Assembly (NCBI GenBank): GCA_903861115.1
Contig: CAIOTD010000162.1
Span: 1 to 32,505 of the forward strand
Origin: an uncultured Burkholderiales bacterium
GTDB lineage: Bacteria; Pseudomonadota; Gammaproteobacteria; Burkholderiales; Burkholderiaceae_C
Direction: 5' to 3'
Length of the DNA stretch: 32,505 nucleotides
Shown: piece after piece, positions 8,267-16,689 of the stretch
How positions within the stretch are numbered: position 1 is the first letter of the stretch
Layout: each line of letters opens with the position of its first letter
Notes under the pieces: generated by a model
What the model saw: the letters and a program-made list of their open reading frames with translations, nothing else
The model's database searches: none
What the model was told of the DNA's origin: nothing
Made by a program: the position numbers and the translations under genes

Positions 8267-9079
8267 ATGAATCCAAGAATCATTCACTCCGAGGGCCAGA
8301 GCATTCAGTTCGTGAGTTCAGGCAAATCGTCAGAGGTCACTCACGTGCTCTTGCACGGCATTGGCTCAGGCATGATGAGTTGGGCCCATCAACTCGAGCG
8401 TGTCAAAGCCTCCTCTCGCCACCAAGTTGTTGCTTGGAATGCACCCGGTTATGGATCCAGCACCAAGCTTGTCTCGCCTGAGCCCAAGGCAGAGGACTAT
8501 GCCGAGCGCGTTTGGCAATGGTTGGATTTTTTGGGTGTTAAAACTCCTGTGACCTTGGTCGGGCATTCCTTGGGTTGTTTGATGGCGGCGGCGGCCACGC
8601 GAATGAATGCCTCACGCGTCAAGCAATTGATCTTGCTCTCTCCCGCAAGGGGCTACGGCGCATCCAGCAAAGATCTGCGCGAGAAAAAGCTCAACGATCG
8701 ATTGGCCAATTTGATCGAACACGGTCCCTTGGGCATGGCCAAACTTCGCGCGCACGCCATGCTCTCGGCCCAAGCGCCAGAGGCGCTGCGTTTGAAAGTT
8801 CAAGAAATCATGGCGCAAGTGGACCCCAAAGGGTACACACAAGCCGCGCACATGTTGGCCAATGCGGATTTGTGTTGGGAGCTCACCCACCCCAAGCCCA
8901 CTTGCCCTGTGACGGTGGCCAGTGGACATTTGGATGTGATCACGTCGCCAGAGGATTGCACCCTTGTGGCCCAATCCTTGGGTCTGCCTTTGATCGACTT
9001 GGGACCCATGGGGCATGCCTGTGCCCTTGAGGGCGCCGATGCGGTGAGCGCCCTCATCGGTCTGGATGCACATCCATGA
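8267..9079 (+). CDS. Alpha/beta-fold hydrolase
   Basis: A serine hydrolase of about 270 aa. The oxyanion-hole motif LLHGIGSG is at residues 28-35, the nucleophile elbow is GHSLG with Ser101, the acid is probably Asp222 (HLDVITSPED) and the base is His250 (GPMGHACALE). Length and layout resemble meta-cleavage-product hydrolases and N-formylmaleamate deformylase-type enzymes. A C-C or amide/ester hydrolysis step after ring cleavage by the VOC dioxygenase is therefore a reasonable guess. ATG 8267 is preferred, since AAGGA ends at 8254; GTG 8258 is an alternative. The stop overlaps the IclR gene start by 4 bp. Confidence 0.9.
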   Translation: MNPRIIHSEGQSIQFVSSGKSSEVTHVLLHGIGSGMMSWAHQLERVKASSRHQVVAWNAPGYGSSTKLVSPEPKAEDYAERVWQWLDFLGVKTPVTLVGHSLGCLMAAAATRMNASRVKQLILLSPARGYGASSKDLREKKLNDRLANLIEHGPLGMAKLRAHAMLSAQAPEALRLKVQEIMAQVDPKGYTQAAHMLANADLCWELTHPKPTCPVTVASGHLDVITSPEDCTLVAQSLGLPLIDLGPMGHACALEGADAVSALIGLDAHP

Positions 9080-9906
9080 AAGCTGCCAAAGGGCTTGCCC
9101 CCAACGCGAGCCAAGCGCCTGTGCTTGCGCACAGTGCCGTTGAGGAGCGTTACATCGTTCCCGCCTTGCTCAGAGGCCTTCAGCTGCTTAAACAATTCAA
9201 TGCCCAAAACAAAGTCCTGAGCGGCGCTGAGCTCTCAAGGCGCCTTCAGCTCCCAAGGGCATCGGTCTTTCGAATGCTGCAAACGCTCGAGCACGAGGGC
9301 TTTGTCGAGCGCGTTGGGGACTCCGTGGGCTACAAACTGAGCCTGGGGATCTTGAGGCTGGGCTTTGAGTATTTGGCCTCTCTTGAATTGACCGAGCATG
9401 GGCGAAGCGTGGTGCAACGCCTCAGAGACGAGAGCGGTTTTGCCGCCCATTTGGTCGTTCGAGATGGTCGAGAGGTTGTCTTTGTTCACAAAGCACCCGG
9501 TGTGAACGCGTCCTTTCACTCCATCCAAGTTGGCGCACGCTTGCCCGCGCATGCAACGGTGCTCGGTCGCATGCTCTTGGGGGACTTGAGTCTAGAGGCC
9601 TTAAAGCAGCTTTACCCTGAAAGTGAACTCGAGAGCTTTACCGTCAAGACGCCCAAAAACACCCAAGAGCTCCACCGCCTGATTGCGCAAGAAAGGGCCC
9701 AAGGTTACAGCCTGAGCCAGGGCGGCTTTGAGAGTGGCATCTCAACCCTTGCCGCCCCTGTGCTGGATGACGATCATCACGTCATTGCCGCTTTGAGCAT
9801 CACCATTCCCAGCCCCAAGTTGCCTGAGCCGGAGGCCAAGAAGTTGATCGCTTTGGTGCAGTCGTGTGCCCAAGAACTCACCACTCGCATGAGCCGAGTG
9901 CATTGA
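9076..9906 (+). CDS. IclR-family transcriptional regulator
   Basis: A 276-aa regulator. The N-terminal winged helix-turn-helix covers about residues 28-90 (LSGAELSRRLQLPRASVFRMLQTLEHEGFVERV at 49-81). The C-terminal IclR effector domain has the typical RDGREVVFVHKAPG, RLPAHATVLGRMLL and LSQGGFESGISTLAAPV motifs. It is embedded in the catabolic operon and coupled (ATGA) to the hydrolase gene. That suggests it controls the cluster in response to a pathway aromatic or carboxylate. The shared dyads at 4066-4083 and 17691-17708 are candidate operators, which is inference. Confidence 0.95.
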   Translation: MKAAKGLAPNASQAPVLAHSAVEERYIVPALLRGLQLLKQFNAQNKVLSGAELSRRLQLPRASVFRMLQTLEHEGFVERVGDSVGYKLSLGILRLGFEYLASLELTEHGRSVVQRLRDESGFAAHLVVRDGREVVFVHKAPGVNASFHSIQVGARLPAHATVLGRMLLGDLSLEALKQLYPESELESFTVKTPKNTQELHRLIAQERAQGYSLSQGGFESGISTLAAPVLDDDHHVIAALSITIPSPKLPEPEAKKLIALVQSCAQELTTRMSRVH

Positions 9907-9923
9907 CAAGACAAAGAGTAGAC

Positions 9924-11606
9924 ATGAATTCAAACCCGACACACATCACCGTTGGAGAGCTGCTGGCCCGCTTTTTAGAGGGGGCCCAGGTGGCCGCAGC
10001 TTTTGGGGTGATCTCGATTCACAACATGCCCATTTTGGATGCCTTTCACAGGCGTCAAAAATTGCGTTTCGTGTCCTCGCGTGGAGAGGCCGGTGCGTGC
10101 AACATGGCCGACGCTTATGCCCGAGCCAGTGGTGGACTGGGGGTCTTTGTGACCAGCACGGGAACGGGTGCCGGTAATGCCGCGGGCGCACTCATTGAGG
10201 CCTACACCGCGGGCACACCCTTGCTGCATTTAACGGGGCAAATCGAGTCCGAATTCGTGGACCGAGACCTGGGCTACATCCATGAAGCACCCGCTCAATT
10301 GGCCATGTTGAAAGCCGTGGGCAAGGGGGCTTTTCGCATCCGAGACGCTCAAAGCGCTTTGTCGGTGATCCAAGAGGCGTATCGCTTGGCCATGACCGCA
10401 CCTAGAGGGCCGGTGAGCATTGAAATCCCCATCGATGTTCAAGCCTCCCTCCTGCCCTTGCCCGACGATCTCTTGCCCCCACGCATTGAGCCCATGTCAG
10501 CCGATCCCTCTAAATTGGACCAACTCTTTGAACGGCTCAAAGGCGCCAAGCGCCCCTTGCTGTGGCTGGGTGGCGGTGCAAGGCACGCCCAAGAAGCGGT
10601 CCATCGGTTTGTGAAGTTGGGCTTTGGTGTGGTCACTTCTGTGCAGGGCAGGGGGATCATCGATGAGGGTCACCCCAGTACCTTGGGGTCCTACAATTTA
10701 CAAAAGCCCGTGGAGTCGTTTTATCAAACGTGTGACGCCATGTTGGTGGTGGGCTCAAGGCTCAGAAGCAACGAGACCTTGAAGTACCAGCTCAAATTGC
10801 CCGCTCAGCTTTACCGCATCGATGTGGATGCCCTCGCACAAAACAAAGGCTACACGAGCGACTTCTTCGTCCTTGGGGATGCGGCCCTTTGCTTGAATGC
10901 CTTGGCCGATCGATTGGAGCACAGTGCGGCCATGCACATCGATCCTTCACTGATTGACGATCTGACCCATGCAAAGGTGCAGGCGCAAGCGCAAGTAGAG
11001 GACGCCCTTGGGCCCTACAGCGTGCTTCAACAAGCGGTTGGCGCGTTGGCCAAAAATGACCTTTGGTGGGTGCGAGACATCACCCTCTCCAATACCATGT
11101 GGGGCAACCGCTCTCCAGCCCTGAACCATCCTAGAGCGGGCATCCACGCCCTTGGTGGTGGCATTGGACAAGGCTTGCCCATGGCCATTGGTGTGAGTGT
11201 GGCCAACCAAGCGTTGAATTTGCAACGAACAACGATGCTCTTGAGTGGGGACGGTGGATTGGTTTTGAACATGGGTGAATTGGCCTGTGCAGCGCAAGAG
11301 CGTGCGCAGATGGTGATTTTGTTGATGAACGACAAAAGCTATGGTGTCATTCGCAACATTCAAGACGACATCTATGGTGCGCGTCACTGCTACGTGGATT
11401 TGCACAACCCCCACTTTGAAACGCTTTGCCAAAGTCTGGGCCTGGGGTTCTTTCATTTGCAGCACCCCAAAGATGTGCTCGCAGTGCTTGAGAAAGCGGT
11501 GATCACCACCCAAGAGATCCAAGCACCTGTGGTGGTTGAGGTGGACATGCAGGCATGGGGCCCTTTCAAGACCAAGTTTGCCGGTCCTATTCTTAAGAAA
11601 GATTGA
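9924..11606 (+). CDS. Thiamine diphosphate-dependent enzyme (acetolactate synthase-like)
   Basis: A 560-aa member of the ThDP-dependent decarboxylase/synthase superfamily with three domains. The N-terminal Pyr domain has GVISIHNMPILDAF and the probable catalytic Glu55 (SSRGEAGACNMADAYARASGG). A central domain has LLWLGGGARHA. The C-terminal PP domain has the ThDP/Mg motif GDG at 442-444 with Asn469 in MNDKSYGV. Members decarboxylate or ligate 2-oxo acids. No small regulatory subunit is adjacent, so true acetolactate synthase in branched-chain synthesis is unlikely. It probably handles a 2-oxo acid made by the pathway. ATG 9924 is chosen because the upstream in-frame ORF extension overlaps the IclR gene. 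Confidence 0.9.
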   Translation: MNSNPTHITVGELLARFLEGAQVAAAFGVISIHNMPILDAFHRRQKLRFVSSRGEAGACNMADAYARASGGLGVFVTSTGTGAGNAAGALIEAYTAGTPLLHLTGQIESEFVDRDLGYIHEAPAQLAMLKAVGKGAFRIRDAQSALSVIQEAYRLAMTAPRGPVSIEIPIDVQASLLPLPDDLLPPRIEPMSADPSKLDQLFERLKGAKRPLLWLGGGARHAQEAVHRFVKLGFGVVTSVQGRGIIDEGHPSTLGSYNLQKPVESFYQTCDAMLVVGSRLRSNETLKYQLKLPAQLYRIDVDALAQNKGYTSDFFVLGDAALCLNALADRLEHSAAMHIDPSLIDDLTHAKVQAQAQVEDALGPYSVLQQAVGALAKNDLWWVRDITLSNTMWGNRSPALNHPRAGIHALGGGIGQGLPMAIGVSVANQALNLQRTTMLLSGDGGLVLNMGELACAAQERAQMVILLMNDKSYGVIRNIQDDIYGARHCYVDLHNPHFETLCQSLGLGFFHLQHPKDVLAVLEKAVITTQEIQAPVVVEVDMQAWGPFKTKFAGPILKKD

Positions 11607-11616
11607 GGTGACAGCC

Positions 11617-12423
11617 ATGTCTCAAAAGACGTTCATCCTGGTGGGGTTTGGTGCCATTGGACAAGCCATTTTGGAGGGCCTGGGTGCTCGCCAAGACATT
11701 CGTGTGTCGCATGTGGTCGTGAGGCCTGAGCGCGTGCGCGATGTACAAGCCTTGGTCAACACCTTGACCGCACACCCGATTGAGGTGTGTGCAGCAGTGC
11801 CCCGTGAGGCCACATTGGTCTTGGAGTGTGCTGCCCATGGGGCATTGAAAGAGCACATCATGCCCGCCTTGAAAAGAGGTCAAGTGTGTGCCATTTTGTC
11901 GATTGGGGCACTCTCGGAGCAAGGCTTGATCGAAGACTTGCAAGAGGCTGCATCGGTGGGCTCGACACAGTTGCATCTGCTGAGTGGCGCCGTTGGCGGC
12001 ATGGATGCTTTGGCCGCGGCCAAATTGGCAGGTCTTCACACGGTGCGCTACACCTCTAGAAAACCTCCCTTGGGTTGGCAGGGCACCGTCGCCGAGGAGC
12101 AGGTCTGCCTCAACACCTTGACCACGGCCACGGTGATTTTGCAAGACACGGCTCGGCAAGCCGCCAAGTTGTACCCCAAAAATGCAAACGTTGCCGCCAC
12201 CATCTCATTGGCTGGTTTGGGGCTTGATCAAACGCAGGTGTGCTTGATGGCAGATCCGAATGTCACTCAGAATGTTCATGAAATTTTTGCCGAAGGTGAT
12301 TTTGGTGAGATGCACATCACAATGAAAGGCAAGCCCTTGGCCAAAAATCCCAAGACCTCGGCCTTGACGGTCTTGAGCGCACTTCGGTTTTTGAACAACC
12401 AAGTCGCCAACGTTTGCATTTGA
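11617..12423 (+). CDS. nadX: L-aspartate dehydrogenase-like protein (DUF108 family)
   Basis: A 268-aa protein with an N-terminal Rossmann motif GFGAIG (residues 10-15) and the C-terminal DUF108 catalytic domain with KNANVAATISLAGLGLDQTQVCLMADP. This is the conserved core of NAD(P)-dependent aspartate dehydrogenases and close relatives. The known reaction is aspartate to iminoaspartate/oxaloacetate plus ammonia, used by NadX or run in reverse for amination. The setting is catabolic, with no nadA or nadC nearby. The enzyme may instead act on an imino or amino acid intermediate of ring degradation, or make aspartate from it. ATG 11617 has GAGGTG 7 nt upstream and follows the ThDP gene by 10 bp. 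The symbol reflects the family only. Confidence 0.82.
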   Translation: MSQKTFILVGFGAIGQAILEGLGARQDIRVSHVVVRPERVRDVQALVNTLTAHPIEVCAAVPREATLVLECAAHGALKEHIMPALKRGQVCAILSIGALSEQGLIEDLQEAASVGSTQLHLLSGAVGGMDALAAAKLAGLHTVRYTSRKPPLGWQGTVAEEQVCLNTLTTATVILQDTARQAAKLYPKNANVAATISLAGLGLDQTQVCLMADPNVTQNVHEIFAEGDFGEMHITMKGKPLAKNPKTSALTVLSALRFLNNQVANVCI

Positions 12424-12518
12424 GCTTTTGAGGGACACGGGAGGCTAGTGTTGAGCACCCTTGTGTTTCTTTGGATTGAATTGAAACCCATGCTGATCAG
12501 TGTAGAAGGAAGCAAAAC

Positions 12519-13523
12519 ATGATGAAACTCTTTCGGTGTTTAGGCGGGCTTGTTCTTTTGAGCGGCCTTGTTCTTCAAGCCAGTGCCCAAAACAGCAGCC
12601 CCTTGAGCACAGCCGTGGAGAAGGGCTTGGCCGCTGAGCGGTTCACCATCGTGGCGCCTTTTCCTGCGGGCGGTCCAGTCGATGTGCTCTCCAGGGTGTT
12701 GGCCGATGGGCTGCAGAAGGTTTATTCGCAAACGGTCGTGGTCGAAAACTTGCCAGGCGCACAGGGCAATCTTGGCATGGATAAAGTCAAAAGAGCCAAA
12801 CCCGATGGCCACACCTTGCTGGTGATTCCTGCTGGTAATTTGACCATCAATCCGGCCTTGATGAAGAATTTTCCATTTCAAATTGAGCGTGACTTTGTCC
12901 CCATCACCATGATTGCCAAGGCGCCCAATGTGCTGGTGGCCAATGCACAGCTGCAGGTTAAAAATGCCAAAGAGTTGATCGACTTGGCCAAAGCCAAGCC
13001 CAATACCTTGTCCTATGCGTCTCCTGGGATTGGCAGTGGATTGCATTTGGCTGGCGAGCTCTTTAAGCAACAAGCGGGGGTGGACTTGCTGCATGTGCCC
13101 TACAAGGGGACTGCGCCCGCCTTGAACGATGTTCTGGGTGGGAGCGTGCCTTTGATGTTCAGCAATTTGCCCGCAGCCTTGCCCCATATCAGAAGCGGTA
13201 AGTTGGTGGCGATTGGGATCACCGACAGCGTTCGATCGGCTGTGGCGCCAGATCTGCTGAGTTTGCAAGAGCAAGGGGTCAGGGGCGTGGTTGTGACCTC
13301 TTGGTACGGTTTGTTGGCCTCAGCTGGGACGCCAGCTGAGATCACGCAACAGTTGGCAAAAGACACACAATTCATTTTTACGCAGCCCCAAATCAAAGAG
13401 CAACTCAAAGCTCAAGGCTTGAGCGAGGTGCTGCAAAAGCCCGACGAGTTCGCCGCCTACATTGCTCAAGAGACAGCAACATGGGCCAAGATCATTCGCG
13501 CCAAACACATCGAGGCAGAATAA
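12519..13523 (+). CDS. Bug-family (TctC-like) periplasmic solute receptor
   Basis: A 334-aa exported receptor with a signal peptide ending near QASAQ (residue 24). After a short linker it shows the Bug landmarks RFTIVAPFPAGGPVDVLSR, TVVVENLPGAQGN and LLHVPYKGTAPALNDVLGG. AAGGA lies a few bases before the ATG. The TAA stop overlaps the ATG of the next SDR gene (TAATG), showing tight coupling of a receptor to a metabolic enzyme. No TctA or TctB membrane genes accompany it. The ligand is unknown. The 95-bp gap upstream contains an imperfect hairpin region but no convincing terminator. Confidence 0.93.
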   Translation: MMKLFRCLGGLVLLSGLVLQASAQNSSPLSTAVEKGLAAERFTIVAPFPAGGPVDVLSRVLADGLQKVYSQTVVVENLPGAQGNLGMDKVKRAKPDGHTLLVIPAGNLTINPALMKNFPFQIERDFVPITMIAKAPNVLVANAQLQVKNAKELIDLAKAKPNTLSYASPGIGSGLHLAGELFKQQAGVDLLHVPYKGTAPALNDVLGGSVPLMFSNLPAALPHIRSGKLVAIGITDSVRSAVAPDLLSLQEQGVRGVVVTSWYGLLASAGTPAEITQQLAKDTQFIFTQPQIKEQLKAQGLSEVLQKPDEFAAYIAQETATWAKIIRAKHIEAE

Positions 13524-14329
13524 TGGATTTGGGTTTGCAAGGTAAAAAGGCACTGGTCTGTGGTGCCTCTCAGGGCTTGGGATTTGCCTGTGCGCAGTCC
13601 TTGGTCAATGAGGGTGTTGAAGTGGTGATCGCAGCACGCACCTTGTCCGCTTTGGAGCAAGCTCAGCAAACGCTCACCGAGCAGCAGCAGATGTGGGCGC
13701 AAAAACACCATTCGAAAGCCTTTGGCGTGCACATTGAATGCGCGGATGTGACCAGCCAGGCAGGGCGTGCGCAGATCAAACGCAATCACCCCGAGTTTGA
13801 CATCTTGGTGACCAATGCGGGGGGGCCGAAAGCGGGTGACTTCAGGCAGTGGCAAAGACAAGATTGGTTGGACGCCCTTGATGCCAATATGCTCAGTCCC
13901 ATCGAGTTGATCAAATCCTACATCGATCCCATGATGGCCAAAGGTTACGGTCGCATCATCAACATCACTTCAAGCGCTGTCAAGTCACCCTTGTCGGCCC
14001 TGGGATTGTCCAACGGAGCCCGGGCCGGTTTGACTGGGTTTGTGGCGGGCTTGGCCAGGCAAAGTGTGGCCCAGGGTGTCACGATCAATAATTTGTTGCC
14101 TGGCACGTTTGAGACCGAACGACTTCGATCGAACTTCACACACCAGGCCAACATGCAAGGCTTGTCCTTTGAACAAGTGATCAAGGACAGGCTGGACAAA
14201 CATCCGGCCAAGCGATTTGGCTCACCCCACGAGTTGGGCCAAGCGTGCGCCTTTCTTTGCGGTATTCACTCGGGTTACATCAACGGGCAAAATATTTTGC
14301 TCGATGGCGGCTCTTTTTTGGGCAGCTGA
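13523..14329 (+). CDS. SDR-family protein with substituted catalytic Tyr and Lys
   Basis: A 268-aa short-chain dehydrogenase/reductase fold protein. The cofactor motif GASQGLG is at residues 14-20 and NAG is at 98-100. The substrate-side Ser is present (NITSS, about 150-151). Where the YxxxK motif should fall, 13 residues after Ser150, the sequence reads SNGAR, giving Ser163 and Arg167 instead of Tyr and Lys. This matches a known SDR subgroup with an 'LSNxxRAG' motif, often annotated as 3-oxoacyl-ACP reductase. Its chemistry is not settled. ATG 13523 overlaps the Bug stop by one base. It is the last gene of the + strand block and faces the reductase gene. Confidence 0.9.
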   Translation: MDLGLQGKKALVCGASQGLGFACAQSLVNEGVEVVIAARTLSALEQAQQTLTEQQQMWAQKHHSKAFGVHIECADVTSQAGRAQIKRNHPEFDILVTNAGGPKAGDFRQWQRQDWLDALDANMLSPIELIKSYIDPMMAKGYGRIINITSSAVKSPLSALGLSNGARAGLTGFVAGLARQSVAQGVTINNLLPGTFETERLRSNFTHQANMQGLSFEQVIKDRLDKHPAKRFGSPHELGQACAFLCGIHSGYINGQNILLDGGSFLGS

Positions 14330-14344
14330 GGGCGCCCTGGAGGC

Positions 14345-15307
14345 TCAGAGGTCGAGCTCTAAACGCTCGCTCTTGCAGCCGGAGACACAAATCATCATGA
14401 CGTTGTTTTTCAAGCGCTCTTGATCGCTCAAGACGCAGTCCAAGTGCTCAGGTTCACCGCTTAGAACGCGTGTCTCGCATGCGCCGCAAACGCCTTCCTC
14501 GCAGCTCGTGTCGACCTCAATGTCATGGTGGCGCAGAGCTTGCAAGAGAGATATGTCGGGTGAGACTTCAATCGTTTTGTTGGATTTTTTAAGGACCACG
14601 GTGTAAGCACGCTTGGCCTGGGCGCTGGCAACGACCTCAATGGCCTTGAAGCGTTCGATGTTGGCATGTTGAAGCGACAAATCTTTGCACGCGTTTAAAA
14701 ACGCATTGAGCATCGGCTCAGGTCCACAGGCGTAGAGTTGGCATTCATCGAGCTTGCATGCCGCTTGCTGAACCCTCTCTTTGATCAAGGGGTGCAAATC
14801 TGGCGGTCCTGCGACCTCATCGTCAAAATGCCAATGAACGGGCACGCCAAAGCGTGAGACCTCGTCTTGGAAGGGACCCGTGTGCTTGGATTTTGCTGCG
14901 TAAATGATCTCAAACGAGGCCTTCAAGGCCTGGAGTCGATGGGCCATGGCAATGATGGGGGTCACGCCAATGCCCCCGGCAATGAGCACCGTGTGTTTAA
15001 AGTTTTCGTGCAGATGAAAATTGTTGCTCGGCGCAGAGATCTCGAGGTGCATGCCCACTCGCAACTGTTCGTGCAGCCATTTTGAGCCGCCGCGTGACAG
15101 GGGGTCTTTTAAAACCCCCAAGACATAACGACCCGACTCGGCTGGGTTGTTCATCAAAGAGTAGCTCTTGGTCAGACCATTGGGCAGCTTCAAGTCGATG
15201 TGGTCCCCTGCACCAAAGGGGGGGAGAGGAGAGGCCCCTAGGGCGGTGAGTTCGATGCTGATGACGTCATCGGTTTCGAATCGAATGGTTTTGACCAAAA
15301 CAAGCAT
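14345..15307 (-). CDS. PDR/VanB-type oxidoreductase (reductase of the Rieske oxygenase)
   Basis: A 320-aa electron-transfer protein in the phthalate dioxygenase reductase/VanB class. Order of domains: flavin-binding barrel with SYSL (the RxYS-type FMN motif, about residues 48-51), NAD domain with AGGIGVTPI (about 110-118) and YACGPEPML, then a C-terminal plant-type 2Fe-2S ferredoxin domain. Cluster ligands are Cys269, Cys274, Cys277 and Cys307 (C-x4-C-x2-C-x29-C). It passes electrons from NAD(P)H to the Rieske oxygenase encoded just upstream (48-bp gap). ATG 15307 gives the usual family N-terminus; a TTG at 15328 is less likely. Confidence 0.94.
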   Translation of the reverse strand: MLVLVKTIRFETDDVISIELTALGASPLPPFGAGDHIDLKLPNGLTKSYSLMNNPAESGRYVLGVLKDPLSRGGSKWLHEQLRVGMHLEISAPSNNFHLHENFKHTVLIAGGIGVTPIIAMAHRLQALKASFEIIYAAKSKHTGPFQDEVSRFGVPVHWHFDDEVAGPPDLHPLIKERVQQAACKLDECQLYACGPEPMLNAFLNACKDLSLQHANIERFKAIEVVASAQAKRAYTVVLKKSNKTIEVSPDISLLQALRHHDIEVDTSCEEGVCGACETRVLSGEPEHLDCVLSDQERLKNNVMMICVSGCKSERLELDL

Positions 15308-15355
15308 GGTTGAACGGCAGAAAAACAAGGGGTTAGAGAAGAAAGCCCATGGGGC

Positions 15356-16402
15356 TTAAGCGCTTAATTTGTCCAACTGTTCGTTGGCCAAATTTTTCAT
15401 GATGCGCCTCATTCTAACAATACCCATGTCGTGCTGATACAAATGCTCTCTCAAGTTGGCATCGGGTTCAAATTGTTCCATGGCCACGCGATCTTGCTCG
15501 AGCACGTGCCAGTGACGTGCTTCAAGGCGATTTTTATAAAGGAATCGCCATGTGTCTCTTTGCCATCCAGAGACTTTCCTGCAGCGCCAAAAGAAGATAC
15601 CGCTGGCTTGCCTAGAGATGGGCACATAGGCGCCAATGATGGTGAAGCTGCCACCGGGACCGCCCGTTTTGGGGTAGGGGATTTCCAGTCGCATCAAGTG
15701 AATGCCCGTGTCAATCCATTCCGTCCAATCAAAATTCACGTTGCGTTGACCCTTTTTTTCGAAAGAAAAGCCCGTCTCTGTGTCTCGGATTTGGAACTCG
15801 GCCGTGATGTCTCCATCGGCCATGGTGTGCGATTGTTTGTGCAGGTAGGCGCCGTGCATGGGGTCCATCACATTGTCCATCACATAGCGGTAGTCGCAGC
15901 CCCATTCCGTGTAGCAAAGAAAGGAGGACCACTCGTCAGAGGTCAACTCCGGTGGAAGGTTCAAGGCGGGCGGCGTCTGCAAATTGGGCTCGGTGGCATT
16001 GAAGGCGAAAATCACGCCATTGTGCTCTTGCACGGGAAAGCTGCGGGTGGCCTTGGAGCCCTCTAGTTTGCATCCTGGACTGCCAGGTACTTTGGTGACC
16101 ACGCCGTCATCTCTGATTTCGATGCCGTGGTAAGCGCACGCCAAACGATCCCCCAAGTTCACCCCCATGGACAGAGGGGCACCTCGATGTGGGCAGTGGT
16201 CTTCAAGGGCTTTGACCTTGCCGCTCGAGTCCCGCCAGAGCACCAACTTGTAGCCTAGGCGCCTCAAAGAAATGGGCGACTCTTTGACAAAGGTCGAAGG
16301 ACAAATGGCATACCAATAGTTCTCCAAACCGCGGGCCAAAACGCTCTCAGTGGGGTCTGGGTTGACTTGTTGCAAAAGGTGATGGGCAGTGTTGTGGTTC
16401 AT
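15356..16402 (-). CDS. Rieske non-heme iron oxygenase, aromatic ring-hydroxylating/demethylating type
   Basis: A 348-aa oxygenase subunit of the single-component-alpha type, like VanA and phenoxybenzoate or phthalate dioxygenases. Rieske 2Fe-2S ligands are Cys70, His72, Cys89 and His92 (CPHRGAP...CAYHG). The mononuclear iron site is in MDNVMDPMHGAYLH, with Asp180 as the likely bridging acid and His183 and His188 as ligands. The enzyme would hydroxylate or O-/N-dealkylate an aromatic or heterocyclic acid, using the reductase downstream. A GGAG ribosome site stands 9 nt before the ATG. Substrate specificity cannot be read from sequence. Confidence 0.94.
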   Translation of the reverse strand: MNHNTAHHLLQQVNPDPTESVLARGLENYWYAICPSTFVKESPISLRRLGYKLVLWRDSSGKVKALEDHCPHRGAPLSMGVNLGDRLACAYHGIEIRDDGVVTKVPGSPGCKLEGSKATRSFPVQEHNGVIFAFNATEPNLQTPPALNLPPELTSDEWSSFLCYTEWGCDYRYVMDNVMDPMHGAYLHKQSHTMADGDITAEFQIRDTETGFSFEKKGQRNVNFDWTEWIDTGIHLMRLEIPYPKTGGPGGSFTIIGAYVPISRQASGIFFWRCRKVSGWQRDTWRFLYKNRLEARHWHVLEQDRVAMEQFEPDANLREHLYQHDMGIVRMRRIMKNLANEQLDKLSA

Positions 16403-16420
16403 GTTGGTGGCTCCAGTGAT

Positions 16421-16648
16421 TCATCGACCCAGTTTGGCCATTTCGAGTTGAAAAGATTCAGCCGTCCAGGCTTGTCCATCCGCGCATGAGGGGCCGGCCG
16501 TGTTGAGGTACTGGGTCAAACTTTCAAGATCGTGAAAGCCCTGAGCAAAGGCCCGTTCAATGGAGTCGCCCAGCAAGTTCTCATAGCTCGTGGGTTCGTG
16601 GTCCCGTGTTTGAAGCGCGACGTGATAAAGGGTATTGGAGGTGTTCAT
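16421..16648 (-). CDS. Small recombinase-like helix-turn-helix protein in the Rieske operon
   Basis: A small protein of 75 aa from ATG 16648; an upstream GTG at 16678 would add 10 residues. It lies between the VOC dioxygenase and the Rieske oxygenase genes. The segment from about residue 40 to 75 (HDLESLTQYLNTAG...GQAWTAESFQLEMAKLG) resembles the helix-turn-helix of serine recombinases ('xxIAxxLNxxGxxxxxGxxWxxxxVxxiL'). There is no catalytic domain, so it is not a recombinase. Similar small proteins annotated 'recombinase-like HTH' occur beside Rieske oxygenases in other Burkholderiales, from memory. Function is unknown: regulator, assembly factor or accessory subunit are all open. Confidence 0.7.
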   Translation of the reverse strand: MNTSNTLYHVALQTRDHEPTSYENLLGDSIERAFAQGFHDLESLTQYLNTAGPSCADGQAWTAESFQLEMAKLGR

Positions 16649-16689
16649 TGAGAGGTTCTTTGTAAAAAGTGGATGCACTCAAAAAGGGT

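Noticed and set aside
9924-11606. Biosynthetic acetolactate synthase (ilvB)
   Set aside because: No regulatory small subunit or ilvC is adjacent, and the gene is embedded between an IclR regulator and an AspDH-like gene in a catabolic block.
12421-12518. Terminator and a GTTTC-N13-GAAAC operator before the second Bug gene
   Set aside because: The hairpin has mismatched arms and no clean T-run, and the spacing of the repeat (13 bp) differs from the 6-bp spacing of the shared dyads, so neither is supported.
12540-13274. Long antisense ORFs, such as the 244-aa minus-strand ORF here and similar ones at 4997-5689, 10947-11618 and 20166-20840
   Set aside because: They lie wholly inside well-recognised genes, have low-complexity translations rich in His/Arg/Gln and no family motifs; they mirror codon bias.
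16421-16648. Serine recombinase or mobile-element remnant
   Set aside because: Only the helix-turn-helix-like tail is present, there is no resolvase catalytic domain, and no inverted repeats, transposase or other mobility genes are nearby.
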